This document shows, in pieces, positions 7,029 through 13,807 of a stretch of 13,807 nucleotides of DNA. How positions within the stretch are numbered: position 1 is the first letter of the stretch; each line of letters opens with the position of its first letter. Location of the stretch: positions 1-13,807 of the forward strand of contig CAYTQK010000065.1 of assembly GCA_964439745.1 (NCBI GenBank), written 5' to 3'. Made by a program: the position numbers and the translations under genes. This DNA is from CAYTQK01 sp964439745. GTDB taxonomy: Bacteria > Desulfobacterota > Desulfobacteria > Desulfobacterales > Desulfosudaceae. A model generated the notes under the pieces. That model saw nothing but the letters and a program-made list of their open reading frames with translations. It had not been told where the DNA came from and made no database searches.

Positions 7029-8150
7029 TCATATCCAGGTGTACGGACTTTCTTCCTGCCGGTATGCTTCCACCGTTATCTCCAGCCCGGTTTGCCCGGC
7101 CAGCCGGCCGATCCGGTCGACCAGGGCCTCGGCGGCCAGGTGTTCGGTTTCAAAATGCCCCACGTCCACCAGCCCCCGGCCGGCGTCCCGGGCGGCCGTG
7201 CCGTCATGGTATTTCAGATCGCCGCTGACATAGACCTGGGCCGGACTGCCCAGGAAGACCGACATCAGGCTGCCGCCACTGCCGGAGCAGAGGGCCGCCG
7301 TCGCCACCCGCAGGTCCGGGTCCCCGGCCAGGCGAACCCCCGCCACTTCGAACCGGTCCCGAACAAAAGCGCCGAAATCCCGCAGGGTCATGGGCGTTTC
7401 CAGTTCGCCCAGACGCCCCAGGCCATGGGGGCAGTCCGGCCCGCCGGCCAGGGGAAAGACGTCATAGGCCATGGTTTCATAGGGATGAGCCTGCCGGACC
7501 GTGTCAAGCACCCGGTCCAGTTCCCGGGTTTCCACGATGGTCTCCAGGCGAACCTCGTCCACGGCGGTCAGTTCCCCGGCCTGGCCGATATAGGGGGAAG
7601 CACCAGCCAGCGGCTTGAACCGGCCTGTCCCCCGGGTGGCAAAGGAACAGCTGGCGTATGCGCCGAAGGTGCCGGCCGGGGTTGCCTCCAGGGCCCGGAT
7701 CAGCTCGGCTTCATGAGTTTCCGGTACAAACACCGCCAGCTTGCAGAAGGCCTGCTCCGTAGCCGGGCACAGCACCCGGACATCATGCAACCCCAGCCGC
7801 CGGGCGCACAGGTCGTTCAGGCCGCCGGCGACGCTGTCAAAATTGGTATGGGCGCTGAAAATCGACAGCCGGTGGTCGGCGGCCATCTTCAGCAGCCGGC
7901 CGGGCAGGCGCTCAAAATCCAAAGACCGGGGCGGCGACATGTACAGCGGGTGATGGGTAACCAGCAGATCCACCCCGGCGGCGCAGGCCGCTTCAATCAC
8001 CGCCGGCGACGGGTCCAGGGCCGTCCAGATGGTCCGCACCGGCCAGTCCGCGCTGCCGGCCTGCAGGCCGCAGTTATCCCAGGACTCGGCCAGATCGGGC
8101 GGCGCGATCCGGTTTATCAGGCCGATGATATCTTTGACCGTGGCCGTCAT
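7029..8150 (-). CDS. Nif3/YqfO-like dinuclear metal-centre protein
   Basis: A 373-residue member of the Nif3 family (GTP cyclohydrolase 1 type 2 homologue), which forms toroidal hexamers with two metal ions per subunit. The cellular role is not settled. Metal ligands are in place: THHP (H66, H67), AHTNFD (H101, D105) and GHFETE (H332, E336). The middle section carries the PII-like insert of the long YqfO form, including HPYETMAYDV, and the total length equals that of B. subtilis YqfO. The ATG at 8150 has AGGGGG a few bases upstream. Its stop overlaps an ATG of the zinc-ribbon frame (ATGA), and the downstream gene is probably its partner. Upstream, a terminator ends only 20 nt before the start, so expression may depend on read-through. 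Confidence 0.94.
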   Translation of the reverse strand: MTATVKDIIGLINRIAPPDLAESWDNCGLQAGSADWPVRTIWTALDPSPAVIEAACAAGVDLLVTHHPLYMSPPRSLDFERLPGRLLKMAADHRLSIFSAHTNFDSVAGGLNDLCARRLGLHDVRVLCPATEQAFCKLAVFVPETHEAELIRALEATPAGTFGAYASCSFATRGTGRFKPLAGASPYIGQAGELTAVDEVRLETIVETRELDRVLDTVRQAHPYETMAYDVFPLAGGPDCPHGLGRLGELETPMTLRDFGAFVRDRFEVAGVRLAGDPDLRVATAALCSGSGGSLMSVFLGSPAQVYVSGDLKYHDGTAARDAGRGLVDVGHFETEHLAAEALVDRIGRLAGQTGLEITVEAYRQEESPYTWI

Positions 8151-8260
8151 GCCCGCCCCCTTGTCCCAATAAAAAAGGCATGGTACCGGGGCACCACGCC
8201 TTTGTTATTCAGCAACGCCGCTGTTCGCGGATCCACCGGCTGTTTAGTCGGTCTGCTCAT
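8147..8260 (-). CDS. Possible 37-residue leader ORF overlapping the Nif3-like start
   Basis: An ATG at 8260, with GGGG about 6 nt upstream, opens a 37-residue frame (MSRPTKQPVDPRT...) that ends at TGA 8147-8149, overlapping the next ATG as ATGA. The frame crosses the terminator hairpin at 8171-8203, so ribosomes reading it would prevent the hairpin from forming. It matches no family I know and may be chance. The overlap and hairpin placement are the only reasons to list it. Confidence 0.25.
   Translation of the reverse strand: MSRPTKQPVDPRTAALLNNKGVVPRYHAFFIGTRGRA
8171..8203 (-). terminator. Intrinsic terminator downstream of the CAU tRNA
   Basis: On the minus strand AAAGGCGTGGT pairs with ACCATGCCTTT over 11 bp, one pair being G-U, with an 8-nt loop. 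The stem runs into TTTTTTATT. The G-U pair becomes an A-C mismatch on the plus strand, and the T run is only on this side, so it acts on minus-strand transcripts. It would end the tRNA transcript about 120 nt after the tRNA. Confidence 0.8.
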
Positions 8261-8323
8261 GACTGCCCCGATGATATGCCATTGTTCTTATCTCTCACTG
8301 TTCCCCGGCCTTATCCGGGAAAG

Positions 8324-8397
8324 TGGGCCCACCTGGGATCGAACCAGGGACCTACCGGTTATGAGCCGGTGGCTCTGCCAAGCTGAGCTATGGGCCC
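8324..8397 (-). tRNA. tRNA with CAU anticodon, probably tRNA-Ile2 (alternatively elongator Met)
   Basis: A 74-nt cloverleaf: acceptor GGGCCCA/TGGGCCC, D arm TAGCTCAG...GAGC, anticodon loop CTCATAA on stem CCGG/CCGG, and T arm CCTGGTTCGATCCCAGG. The CCA end is not encoded. Initiator tRNA is excluded by the paired acceptor end and the lack of three G-C pairs next to the anticodon loop. Acceptor pairs C4-G69 and C5-G68 are those used by TilS to recognise tRNA-Ile2, whereas E. coli elongator Met has U4 and A5. Ile2 (lysidine-modified, reading AUA) is therefore favoured, as an inference. Confidence 0.93.
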
Positions 8398-8423
8398 ATC
8401 CTCATATCTGCTGAAAAATTGTT

Positions 8424-8452
8424 ATTTGAACCAATCCGGCCGGCTTTGTCAA
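8424..8452 (-). promoter_or_regulatory. Promoter of the CAU tRNA
   Basis: On the minus strand, a perfect TTGACA (8447-8452), 17 bp, then TCAAAT (8424-8429). The expected start is near 8417, about 20 nt before the tRNA. The -35 box lies in the loop of a GC-rich inverted repeat just after rpoD. That repeat has no U run and is not a convincing terminator. Confidence 0.7.
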
Positions 8453-8466
8453 GAGCCAAACCGGCT

Positions 8467-10347
8467 TCAGCTTTCCTCCAGAAAGTGCTTCAGTTTTTTG
8501 CTCCGGGTGGGATGCCGCAGCTTGCGCAGGGCCTTGGCCTCGATCTGCCGGATGCGCTCGCGGGTCACCGCGAAATCACGGCCCACCTCTTCCAAGGTAT
8601 GATCAGCCTTTTCGCCGATCCCGAACCGCATCCGCAGCACCTTTTCCTCGCGGGGCGTCAAGGTGGCCAGCACCTTCCGGGTCTGCTGCGAAAGGTTCAT
8701 GCTGACCGCGGCCTCCGAGGGAATCATGAATTTCTTGTCCTCGATAAAGTCGCCCAGGTGGCTGTCTTCCTCCTCGCCAATGGGCGTTTCCAGGGAGATC
8801 GGCTCGCGGGCGATCTTCAGCACCCGCCGCACCTTCTCCAGGGAGACCTCCATCTTTTCGGCGATCTCCTCGGGCGACGGTTCGTAGCCCCGTTCCTGCA
8901 CCAGGTACCGGGAGGTGCGGATGAGCTTGTTGATGGTTTCGATCATGTGCACCGGGATCCGGATGGTCCGGGCCTGGTCGGCGATGGCCCGGGTAATGGC
9001 CTGACGGATCCACCAGGTAGCGTAGGTGCTCAACTTGTAGCCCCGGCGGTATTCGCACTTGTCCACCGCCTTCATCAGCCCCATCTTCCCTTCCTGGATC
9101 AGGTCCAGCAACTGCAGCCCGCGATTGGTGTATTTCTTGGCGATGCTGACCACCAGCCGCAGGTTGGCCTGGACCAGTTCACCCTTGGCTTCCCGGGCCC
9201 GGTCATAGCCTTCGGCCACCTTGACCATGGTCCGTTTCAGGGAGCGCTGGTCCGCCATGAGGGTCCGCTCGCGCACCTCGATCTGCTCTTCCAGATCCTT
9301 GAGCTCCTGAAAAACATCCCCCAGGAGCTTCTTGGTTTCCCCGGAACGGGGATAGGCCCAGTTGATAAAGCCGGTCTTGGTTTTCAGGTTGGCCCGCAGG
9401 GTGGAGGCGGCCACCGGCACGTTGATCCGGGCGGCAACGGCTTCCATCTGCCGGTCAATTTCTTCGAACCAGGCCAGTTCCGCCTGGATGCGGGCCTCGA
9501 TATCGGTCATGACCGCATTTTCAATGCGCCATTCCGCGACATGGGCAAACAGCTTGTTGTTCCGCCGCGTAATGGCGTCCCGCATCCGCTTGCGCTCCGC
9601 CGTCGAAAGATTGTCGGAAATAAGCTGCTGCCGGGTCTGGCGGTTTTCCTCATTAAGCTGCTTGATGACCCGCACCATCTCGACAAAGCCGTCGACCTTG
9701 CGGACTTCGTCTTCACTGACATCGCCTTCATCGACGTCCTTGAGCACGTATTTGGGGCGCAGGTTGCCGGCTTCGATATTGTCCCCCAGGGCGATCAGGC
9801 TTTCCACGCCGATGGAGGTTTCCAGCATCCCTTTCAGCGCCTCCTGCTCACCGGCTTCGATCTTCTTGGCGATTACCACTTCGCCTTCCCGGCTCAGCAG
9901 GGTGACCAGTCCCATTTCCCGCAGGTACATCTTGACGGTATCGCTGACACCGCCCATGTCGGCCGTGGATTTCTTGGATTCCTTGCTTTTCTTGGCGGTT
10001 TTGCCCTCATCGTCGCGGTCTTCCTGGCGGACCACGGATATTTTCAATTCATCGATATGCATCAGGACTTCGTCCATCATTTCCGGCGGGACCTCTTTTT
10101 CTTCCAGGGCGGCGGCGATTTCCTGGTAGGTCAACTCGCCCTGTTTTTTGCCTTTATTGATCAGCGCTCTCAATTTCTGCTTGAACGGCGTCCGGACAGC
10201 TCCGGATCCCGTCTGCCGGCCCGGGGTTTTCTTACTGGAAGCCGCGGCCTTCCGGGTCGTTTTTCCGGCGCCCGGAGCGGTTTTACCGGCGGGAGCTTCC
10301 GTCTTGGTCGCTTTTCCCCTTTTTTTGGCAGAAGCTGTTTTGGCCAT
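8467..10347 (-). CDS. rpoD: RNA polymerase primary sigma factor (sigma-70)
   Basis: Directs RNA polymerase to -35/-10 promoters; 626 residues. The first 50 are a Lys/Ala-rich tail. Region 1.1 spans about 53-105, and 1.2 about 133-165 (DTVKMYLREMG). A long acidic non-conserved insert follows, then region 2 (about 393-465, with NLRLVVSIAKKY and STYATWWIRQAI), region 3, and region 4 with the helix-turn-helix EEVGRDFAVTRERIRQIEAKAL (from about 586). Region 2.3 is odd: the usual KFEYRRGYKF reads KCEYRRGYKL, with C431 and L439 at the places of E. coli Phe419 and Phe427. The codons are TGC and TTG, each one base from Phe. The ATG at 10347 has AAGG 9 nt upstream. It lies 21 nt after dnaG, the conserved core of the macromolecular synthesis operon. 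Confidence 0.97.
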   Translation of the reverse strand: MAKTASAKKRGKATKTEAPAGKTAPGAGKTTRKAAASSKKTPGRQTGSGAVRTPFKQKLRALINKGKKQGELTYQEIAAALEEKEVPPEMMDEVLMHIDELKISVVRQEDRDDEGKTAKKSKESKKSTADMGGVSDTVKMYLREMGLVTLLSREGEVVIAKKIEAGEQEALKGMLETSIGVESLIALGDNIEAGNLRPKYVLKDVDEGDVSEDEVRKVDGFVEMVRVIKQLNEENRQTRQQLISDNLSTAERKRMRDAITRRNNKLFAHVAEWRIENAVMTDIEARIQAELAWFEEIDRQMEAVAARINVPVAASTLRANLKTKTGFINWAYPRSGETKKLLGDVFQELKDLEEQIEVRERTLMADQRSLKRTMVKVAEGYDRAREAKGELVQANLRLVVSIAKKYTNRGLQLLDLIQEGKMGLMKAVDKCEYRRGYKLSTYATWWIRQAITRAIADQARTIRIPVHMIETINKLIRTSRYLVQERGYEPSPEEIAEKMEVSLEKVRRVLKIAREPISLETPIGEEEDSHLGDFIEDKKFMIPSEAAVSMNLSQQTRKVLATLTPREEKVLRMRFGIGEKADHTLEEVGRDFAVTRERIRQIEAKALRKLRHPTRSKKLKHFLEES

Positions 10348-10368
10348 AAATCATCGCCTTCTTGAAGA

Positions 10369-12156
10369 TCAGTTGATATTTATCCGGCTCTTTGCCTGCT
10401 GCTGCTTTTCTTTGAGCAGCTGATCAAGCAAATCATCGTCTTGCTTTTCCTCGGCCGCCTTGATCTGCCGGGACAACTCATTCTGTCCCCGGCCCCGGCT
10501 GCGCAGGAACTGGGCCAGCAGTTTGCGGCAGCCGTCCATGTTCCAGCGGGCGGCCTCGTCTTCCACCAGCAGGCTGGCAATCAACCGTCGCTGCTCATCG
10601 TCCTCGGCCAGCGAGGTGACGTCCACGGCGCCATTGCCGATCCAGTTTTTATGTGCCAGGACCTGGCCGCCGATTCTCTGCAGAACCGGGCTTTTGAACT
10701 CATTCAGTATGTTCCGCTCTTCGACCTCGGCCAGCATCCCCGGCACATGCCGCATCATGGCCACCAGACGGCTTTCCAGCGGATATTTTCTCCGGCTGGC
10801 CAACGGATCTCCGTCAGAGTTTACCGTGCCGCCGCCATCCTGACCGGCGGCCGCACGGCCGGGGACCTGCCTGATCCGTTCCCGGACCGCCCCTTCTTCA
10901 ATGCCGATCCGTTCGGCCAGGGTCTTGATGTAGAGGGCCCGGGCGACGCTGTCGTCCACAGCTGCCAGGGATTCCTGCAGATCCGCCACCACGCGGAGTT
11001 TTCCTTCCAGGCTCAAACCGTGCTGCTGCACGGCCGATTCAATCAGAAAATCCAAGGCCCCGCGGGCGGTACCGGCCATCTCGCGGAATTGCTCCACCCC
11101 GTATTCCCGGAGGTAAGAATCCGGGTCATGCCCCTGGGGAAGCGTCAGGATGAACAGGTCCATCCCCTTCTCCTGGTTGAACAGCGCCACACCCCGGCGG
11201 GCGGCCTTGATGCCGGCGGCGTCGGAATCGAACAGGAAGATGGCCCGGTCCGCCTGCCCCTTGAGGAGCCGGATCTGTTCCACGGTCAAGGCGGTACCCA
11301 GGGTGGCCACCGCGTTCCGGATGCCGCAGCGGTACAGGGCCAGAAAATCCATATATCCTTCGGTGATATAGACCGTCCCGGCCTGGCGGCAGTAAGGCCG
11401 CGACTGGGCCAGGCCATACAGGGACCGGCGCTTGTTGTATACCGGCGTTTCCGGTGAGTTCAAATACTTGGGCTGACCGTCATCCATCACCCGCCCGCCG
11501 AAACCGACCACCTCCCCGGTCGTGTCGGTAATGGGAAAGATAACCCGGTCGCGAAAACGATCATAATACCCGCCCGACTTCCGGGCCGCGACCAGACCAG
11601 CCCGTTCGGCCAGGGCCGGGGAGATCTGCCGGCGCTGGAAAAAGCGCAGCAGGCTGTCCCAGCCGGCCGGCGCGTAACCGAGCTGAAAGGTGTCAATAAT
11701 CTCCTCGGGAATTTCCCGGGCCACCAGATATTCCCGGGCTTTCTGTCCGTCTTGTCCCTTCTTCAGGCAGTCGTGAAAAAAACCGGCTGCCTCCCGGTTG
11801 ATGCGGCGCAGCTGCTCCTTTTCCGAAGCGGCCTGTTTGTATGCGGCCCCGTCCTGCGGGCGGGGCAGGTCGATATTGTACCGCCGGGCCAGCATCCGGG
11901 CCGCTTCCGGGAAGCTGAGTCCCTGGTGTTTCATCAGAAAAGTAAAGACATTGCCGCCTTCATTGCAGCCGAAGCAATGGAATATCTGCTTGTCCGGGCT
12001 GACCGTGAACGAAGGAGTTTTTTCTGAATGAAAGGGACACAGGCCAAGGTAATTCTTGCCTGCTTTTTTCAGCTGAACGACTTCCGATATAACAGCAACG
12101 ATATCGGCGGCATTGCGGATCGCTGTAATCTTGTCGTCAGGGATATACAAAGCCAA
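10369..12156 (-). CDS. dnaG: DNA primase
   Basis: Synthesises RNA primers at the replication fork; 595 residues, the E. coli protein being 581. The N-terminal zinc domain has C40, H43, C61 and C64 (LCPFHSEKTPSF and HCFGCNEGG). The catalytic core holds PKYLNSPETPVYNK (229-242) and the TOPRIM motifs EGYMDFLAL (E266) and LFDSDAAG (D310, D312), with D344 and D346 in GHDPDSY. The C-terminal part (about 450-595) should bind the replicative helicase and is less conserved. Translation starts at TTG 12154-12156, with AGGAG 7 nt upstream; the protein then begins MALYIPDDKI as expected. It follows hisA by 74 nt, containing a large hairpin, and precedes rpoD by 21 nt. No rpsU is next to it. Confidence 0.97.
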   Translation of the reverse strand: MALYIPDDKITAIRNAADIVAVISEVVQLKKAGKNYLGLCPFHSEKTPSFTVSPDKQIFHCFGCNEGGNVFTFLMKHQGLSFPEAARMLARRYNIDLPRPQDGAAYKQAASEKEQLRRINREAAGFFHDCLKKGQDGQKAREYLVAREIPEEIIDTFQLGYAPAGWDSLLRFFQRRQISPALAERAGLVAARKSGGYYDRFRDRVIFPITDTTGEVVGFGGRVMDDGQPKYLNSPETPVYNKRRSLYGLAQSRPYCRQAGTVYITEGYMDFLALYRCGIRNAVATLGTALTVEQIRLLKGQADRAIFLFDSDAAGIKAARRGVALFNQEKGMDLFILTLPQGHDPDSYLREYGVEQFREMAGTARGALDFLIESAVQQHGLSLEGKLRVVADLQESLAAVDDSVARALYIKTLAERIGIEEGAVRERIRQVPGRAAAGQDGGGTVNSDGDPLASRRKYPLESRLVAMMRHVPGMLAEVEERNILNEFKSPVLQRIGGQVLAHKNWIGNGAVDVTSLAEDDEQRRLIASLLVEDEAARWNMDGCRKLLAQFLRSRGRGQNELSRQIKAAEEKQDDDLLDQLLKEKQQQAKSRININ

Positions 12157-12163
12157 CCACTGT

Positions 12164-12168
12164 CTCCT
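12164..12168 (-). promoter_or_regulatory. Ribosome binding site of dnaG (TTG start)
   Basis: AGGAG on the minus strand with a 7-nt spacer to TTG 12154-12156. It supports the TTG start of dnaG, since no ATG or GTG in frame gives the expected N-terminus. Confidence 0.7.
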
Positions 12169-12172
12169 CGCC

Positions 12173-12203
12173 CGGCATTTTCCCGGATTTGCCGGAAATG
12201 CCG
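12173..12203 (-). other. Stable hairpin in the hisA-dnaG gap
   Basis: CGGCATTT (12196-12203) pairs with AAATGCCG (12173-12180), and inner CCGG with CCGG, closing a 5-nt loop with two unpaired bases on one side. No U run follows on the minus strand, so it is not a standard terminator. It ends only a few bases before the dnaG Shine-Dalgarno. It could set an RNA processing point or mRNA stability boundary between the his and dnaG-rpoD parts, or tune dnaG translation. Confidence 0.55.
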
Positions 12204-12230
12204 AAAAATCCCCGGGTTTGCAATCCTGCT

Positions 12231-12956
12231 TTACTTGCGGGCAGCCGTGATGGCCGCAGCCAGATCCAGACGACCTTCATACAGGGCCCGGCCGGTGATC
12301 ACCCCGGTGACACCACAGTCCTGGATTTCGGCCAGGGCCTCGATGTCGGCCAGGCTGGAGACGCCGCCGGAGGCAACCACGGGCATATCAACGGATTGGG
12401 CGAAATCCCGGATGGCGGGAATATTCGGCCCGGTCTGCATGCCGTCCCGGCTGATATCGGTGAAATTGACCGCGGCCAGGCCGCTTTTTTCATACCGCCG
12501 GGCCAGTTCCACCGCCGTTATTTCGGTCGTCTCGGTCCAGCCTTCGATGGCCACCCGGCCGTCCCGGGCGTCGATTCCCAGCACAATCCGGCCGGGAAAC
12601 TCCCGGCAGGCCGCCTGGATAAAATCGGCCTGGTCCACCGCCGAGGAGCCGATGACGGCCTTGGCCACCCCCCGGTCCATGTACATGCGCAGGGTATCCA
12701 TGTCCCGGATTCCGCCGCCCACCTGCACCGGCGTGTTGACCCGGGCGATAATACTTTCAATGGCCGGCAGATTGCAGGGGCGCTTTTGAACGGCCCCGTC
12801 CAGGTCGACCAGATGAATCAACTCGGCGCCCTGGGATGCCCAGCGTTCCGCCATGGCCGCCGGATCGTCGGAAAAAACCGTTTCGGAGTTCATGTCGCCC
12901 TGCAGCAGGCGGACGCATCGTCCGCCCTTGATATCCACCGCTGGAATTACGATCAT
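12231..12956 (-). CDS. hisA: Phosphoribosylformimino-5-aminoimidazole carboxamide ribotide isomerase
   Basis: Fourth step of histidine synthesis: Amadori rearrangement of ProFAR to PRFAR. The protein is 241 residues, a (beta-alpha)8 barrel. The catalytic pair D8 (MIVIPAVDIKGG) and D129 (VLGIDARDGR) is present. Phosphate-binding glycines appear as QVGGGIRD (78-85) and VIGSSAV (101-107), with the second-half set DISRDGM, ASGGVSS and ITGRALYEG. The ATG at 12956 is chosen because the family begins at this MIVIPAVD; AAAGG lies 8 nt upstream. It sits 16 nt after hisB. The usual hisH between hisB and hisA is missing, and hisF does not follow; dnaG does. Confidence 0.97.
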   Translation of the reverse strand: MIVIPAVDIKGGRCVRLLQGDMNSETVFSDDPAAMAERWASQGAELIHLVDLDGAVQKRPCNLPAIESIIARVNTPVQVGGGIRDMDTLRMYMDRGVAKAVIGSSAVDQADFIQAACREFPGRIVLGIDARDGRVAIEGWTETTEITAVELARRYEKSGLAAVNFTDISRDGMQTGPNIPAIRDFAQSVDMPVVASGGVSSLADIEALAEIQDCGVTGVITGRALYEGRLDLAAAITAARK

Positions 12957-12972
12957 GCCAGCCACCCGCCTT

Positions 12973-13560
12973 TCAAAAACAGCCTTTGGTCGACATGGGG
13001 CCCTGGATCCGCTCATCAAAGCCGGTGGCCGCATCCAGTGCCCGGGCCAGAGACTTGAACATGGCTTCCAGCACGTGGTGTTCATTGTCGCCGTAAGCGG
13101 CGTTGATGTGCAGATTCATACCGCAATTGTTAACCAGGGCCCGGAAAAATTCACGGGCCAGGGGAATCCCGAAGCCGGTCTCCCGGGGAAGTGCCTCGGG
13201 CGCATTCAATACCAGAAAAGGCCGGTTGGACAGATCCACGGCCGCGGCGGCCAGGGCGTCATCCATGGGGGTTACCGCGTAGCCGTAGCGGCGGATGCCG
13301 CTCCTGTCGCCCAGTGCTTTTGTTACGGTTTCGCCCAGAACCAGGCCGACATCTTCCACGGTGTGATGGAAATCCACTTCCAGGTCACCTTGCGCCCGGA
13401 TGGTCAGATCGAAAAAGCCGTGTTTGGCGAAAAGGGACAACATGTGGTCAAAAAAAGGGATACCCGTGGAGACTTCCGCTGTGCCCCGGCCGTCGATAAG
13501 AATGGCAACTTCAACCTGTGTTTCCGTGGTCTGCCGCACCGTCGTGGCATAACGCTCCAT
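12973..13560 (-). CDS. hisB: Imidazoleglycerol-phosphate dehydratase
   Basis: Dehydrates imidazoleglycerol phosphate to imidazoleacetol phosphate in histidine synthesis. The manganese enzyme is built of two similar halves. At 195 residues it has the usual length of the single-function form, without the phosphatase domain of the E. coli HisB fusion. Metal-binding motifs are PFFDHML (35-41), DFHHTVEDVG (63-72) and, in the second half, DNEHHVLEAMFKSLARAL. The ATG at 13560 (MERYATT) matches the common N-terminus; a GTG 9 nt earlier (13569) is possible, and neither has a strong ribosome site. It is followed by hisA after 16 nt. The 154 nt between it and the upstream tRNA-Ala show no convincing promoter. 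Confidence 0.97.
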   Translation of the reverse strand: MERYATTVRQTTETQVEVAILIDGRGTAEVSTGIPFFDHMLSLFAKHGFFDLTIRAQGDLEVDFHHTVEDVGLVLGETVTKALGDRSGIRRYGYAVTPMDDALAAAAVDLSNRPFLVLNAPEALPRETGFGIPLAREFFRALVNNCGMNLHINAAYGDNEHHVLEAMFKSLARALDAATGFDERIQGPMSTKGCF

Positions 13561-13656
13561 AACAGTCACCCGTACCGTTCCGGTTTCTTGTTGTTGCCAG
13601 CGATCCGCCTTTGACAGCGGTTCCGCACCACAGAAAATACAGCCGTTTACCTGTCA

Positions 13657-13688
13657 GCAACCGGCTTTTTTCGCCAGGTATCGGTTGC
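13657..13688. other. Inverted repeat between tRNA-Ala and hisB
   Basis: GCAACCG (13657-13663) and CGGTTGC (13682-13688) are exact inverted copies around an 18-nt centre, extendable by one G-U pair on the minus strand. No U run follows on that strand, so it is not a clear terminator for the tRNA. It could be an operator or an RNA hairpin in the hisB leader, or chance. Confidence 0.3.
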
Positions 13689-13714
13689 CTGTCCATGCGG
13701 CCGCAAAATATGTC

Positions 13715-13790
13715 TGGTGGAGATGAGGGGGATCGAACCCCTGACCTCGGCATTGCGAACGCCGCGCTCTCCCAGCTGAGCTACATCCCC
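13715..13790 (-). tRNA. tRNA-Ala (anticodon CGC)
   Basis: A 76-nt cloverleaf with the CCA end encoded. Acceptor GGGGATG/CATCTCC contains the G3-U70 wobble pair that marks alanine tRNAs. The anticodon loop TTCGCAA gives CGC, reading GCG codons, on stem CGGCG/TGCCG. The T arm is AGGGG TTCGATC CCCCT. Only 17 nt of upstream sequence remain, so its promoter is outside the window. Confidence 0.97.
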
Positions 13791-13807
13791 AACGTAAAAT
13801 CAAAAAT

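Noticed and set aside
8180..8386. Small plus-strand frame ending GSNQGPTGYEPVALPS
   Set aside because: This peptide is the classic false translation of the reverse of a tRNA gene (8324-8397).
7026..8414. A 462-codon open frame on the plus strand
   Set aside because: Antisense to the Nif3-like gene and the CAU tRNA, with no recognisable domain.
8431..8466. GC-rich inverted repeat after rpoD as its terminator
   Set aside because: The stem (GCCGGTTT with AAGCCGGC) is real but no U run follows, and the tRNA -35 box lies in its loop.
8419..10365. A 648-codon open frame on the plus strand
   Set aside because: It is fully antisense to rpoD, has the His/Gly/Gln-rich composition typical of reverse reading of GC-rich genes, and resembles no protein.
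13511..13753. Minus-strand frame beginning MPRSGVRSPSSPP
   Set aside because: It starts inside tRNA-Ala and runs through the leader into hisB in the wrong frame; a tRNA artefact.

Overview
The window looks like a GC-rich chromosomal segment from a deltaproteobacterium (Desulfobacterota-like). The protein character of RpoD, DnaG, AsnRS and the HPr-domain protein, plus a dnaG-rpoD pair next to his genes, suggests this. The assignment is an inference from sequence character and gene order, not from a search. Most of the window is housekeeping DNA.

Left part (1-3686). A ParM/StbA-type actin-like ATPase gene runs off the left edge on the minus strand. It is divergent from asnS (asparaginyl-tRNA synthetase, plus strand). 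Each has a well-formed sigma-70 type promoter in the 247-bp gap. Seventeen bases after asnS, on the same strand, lies the most unusual gene here: an exported 480-residue protein. It has a signal peptide, eight LIM-like CxxC zinc-finger units at 32-34 residue spacing, and a C-terminal HExxH metallopeptidase domain resembling the DA1 peptidases known from plants.

Middle part (3715-8260), all minus strand. In transcription order it holds a Nif3/YqfO-like dinuclear-metal protein, a coiled-coil protein with a C4 zinc ribbon, RNase P RNA (rnpB, starting about 4 nt after the zinc-ribbon stop codon), a 436-residue protein ending in an HPr-like domain that keeps both the His and the Ser phosphorylation positions, and ispD (MEP isoprenoid pathway). 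A strong terminator hairpin sits only 20 nt upstream of the Nif3-like start, inside a 37-codon open frame that overlaps that start.

Right part (8324-13790), all minus strand. In transcription order it holds tRNA-Ala(CGC), hisB, hisA, dnaG (primase), rpoD (primary sigma factor) and a CAU-anticodon tRNA that is probably tRNA-Ile2. The dnaG-rpoD pair is the core of the macromolecular synthesis operon, but here two histidine genes precede it instead of rpsU. The tRNA has its own promoter (-35 TTGACA) after rpoD and a terminator about 120 nt beyond its 3' end. RpoD carries two substitutions at normally aromatic positions of region 2.3.

The best candidates for something new are the exported LIM/DA1-like peptidase and the large HPr-domain protein. 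The RpoD region 2.3 changes and the packing of rnpB between coding genes are secondary. No CRISPR array, insertion sequence or prophage was seen.
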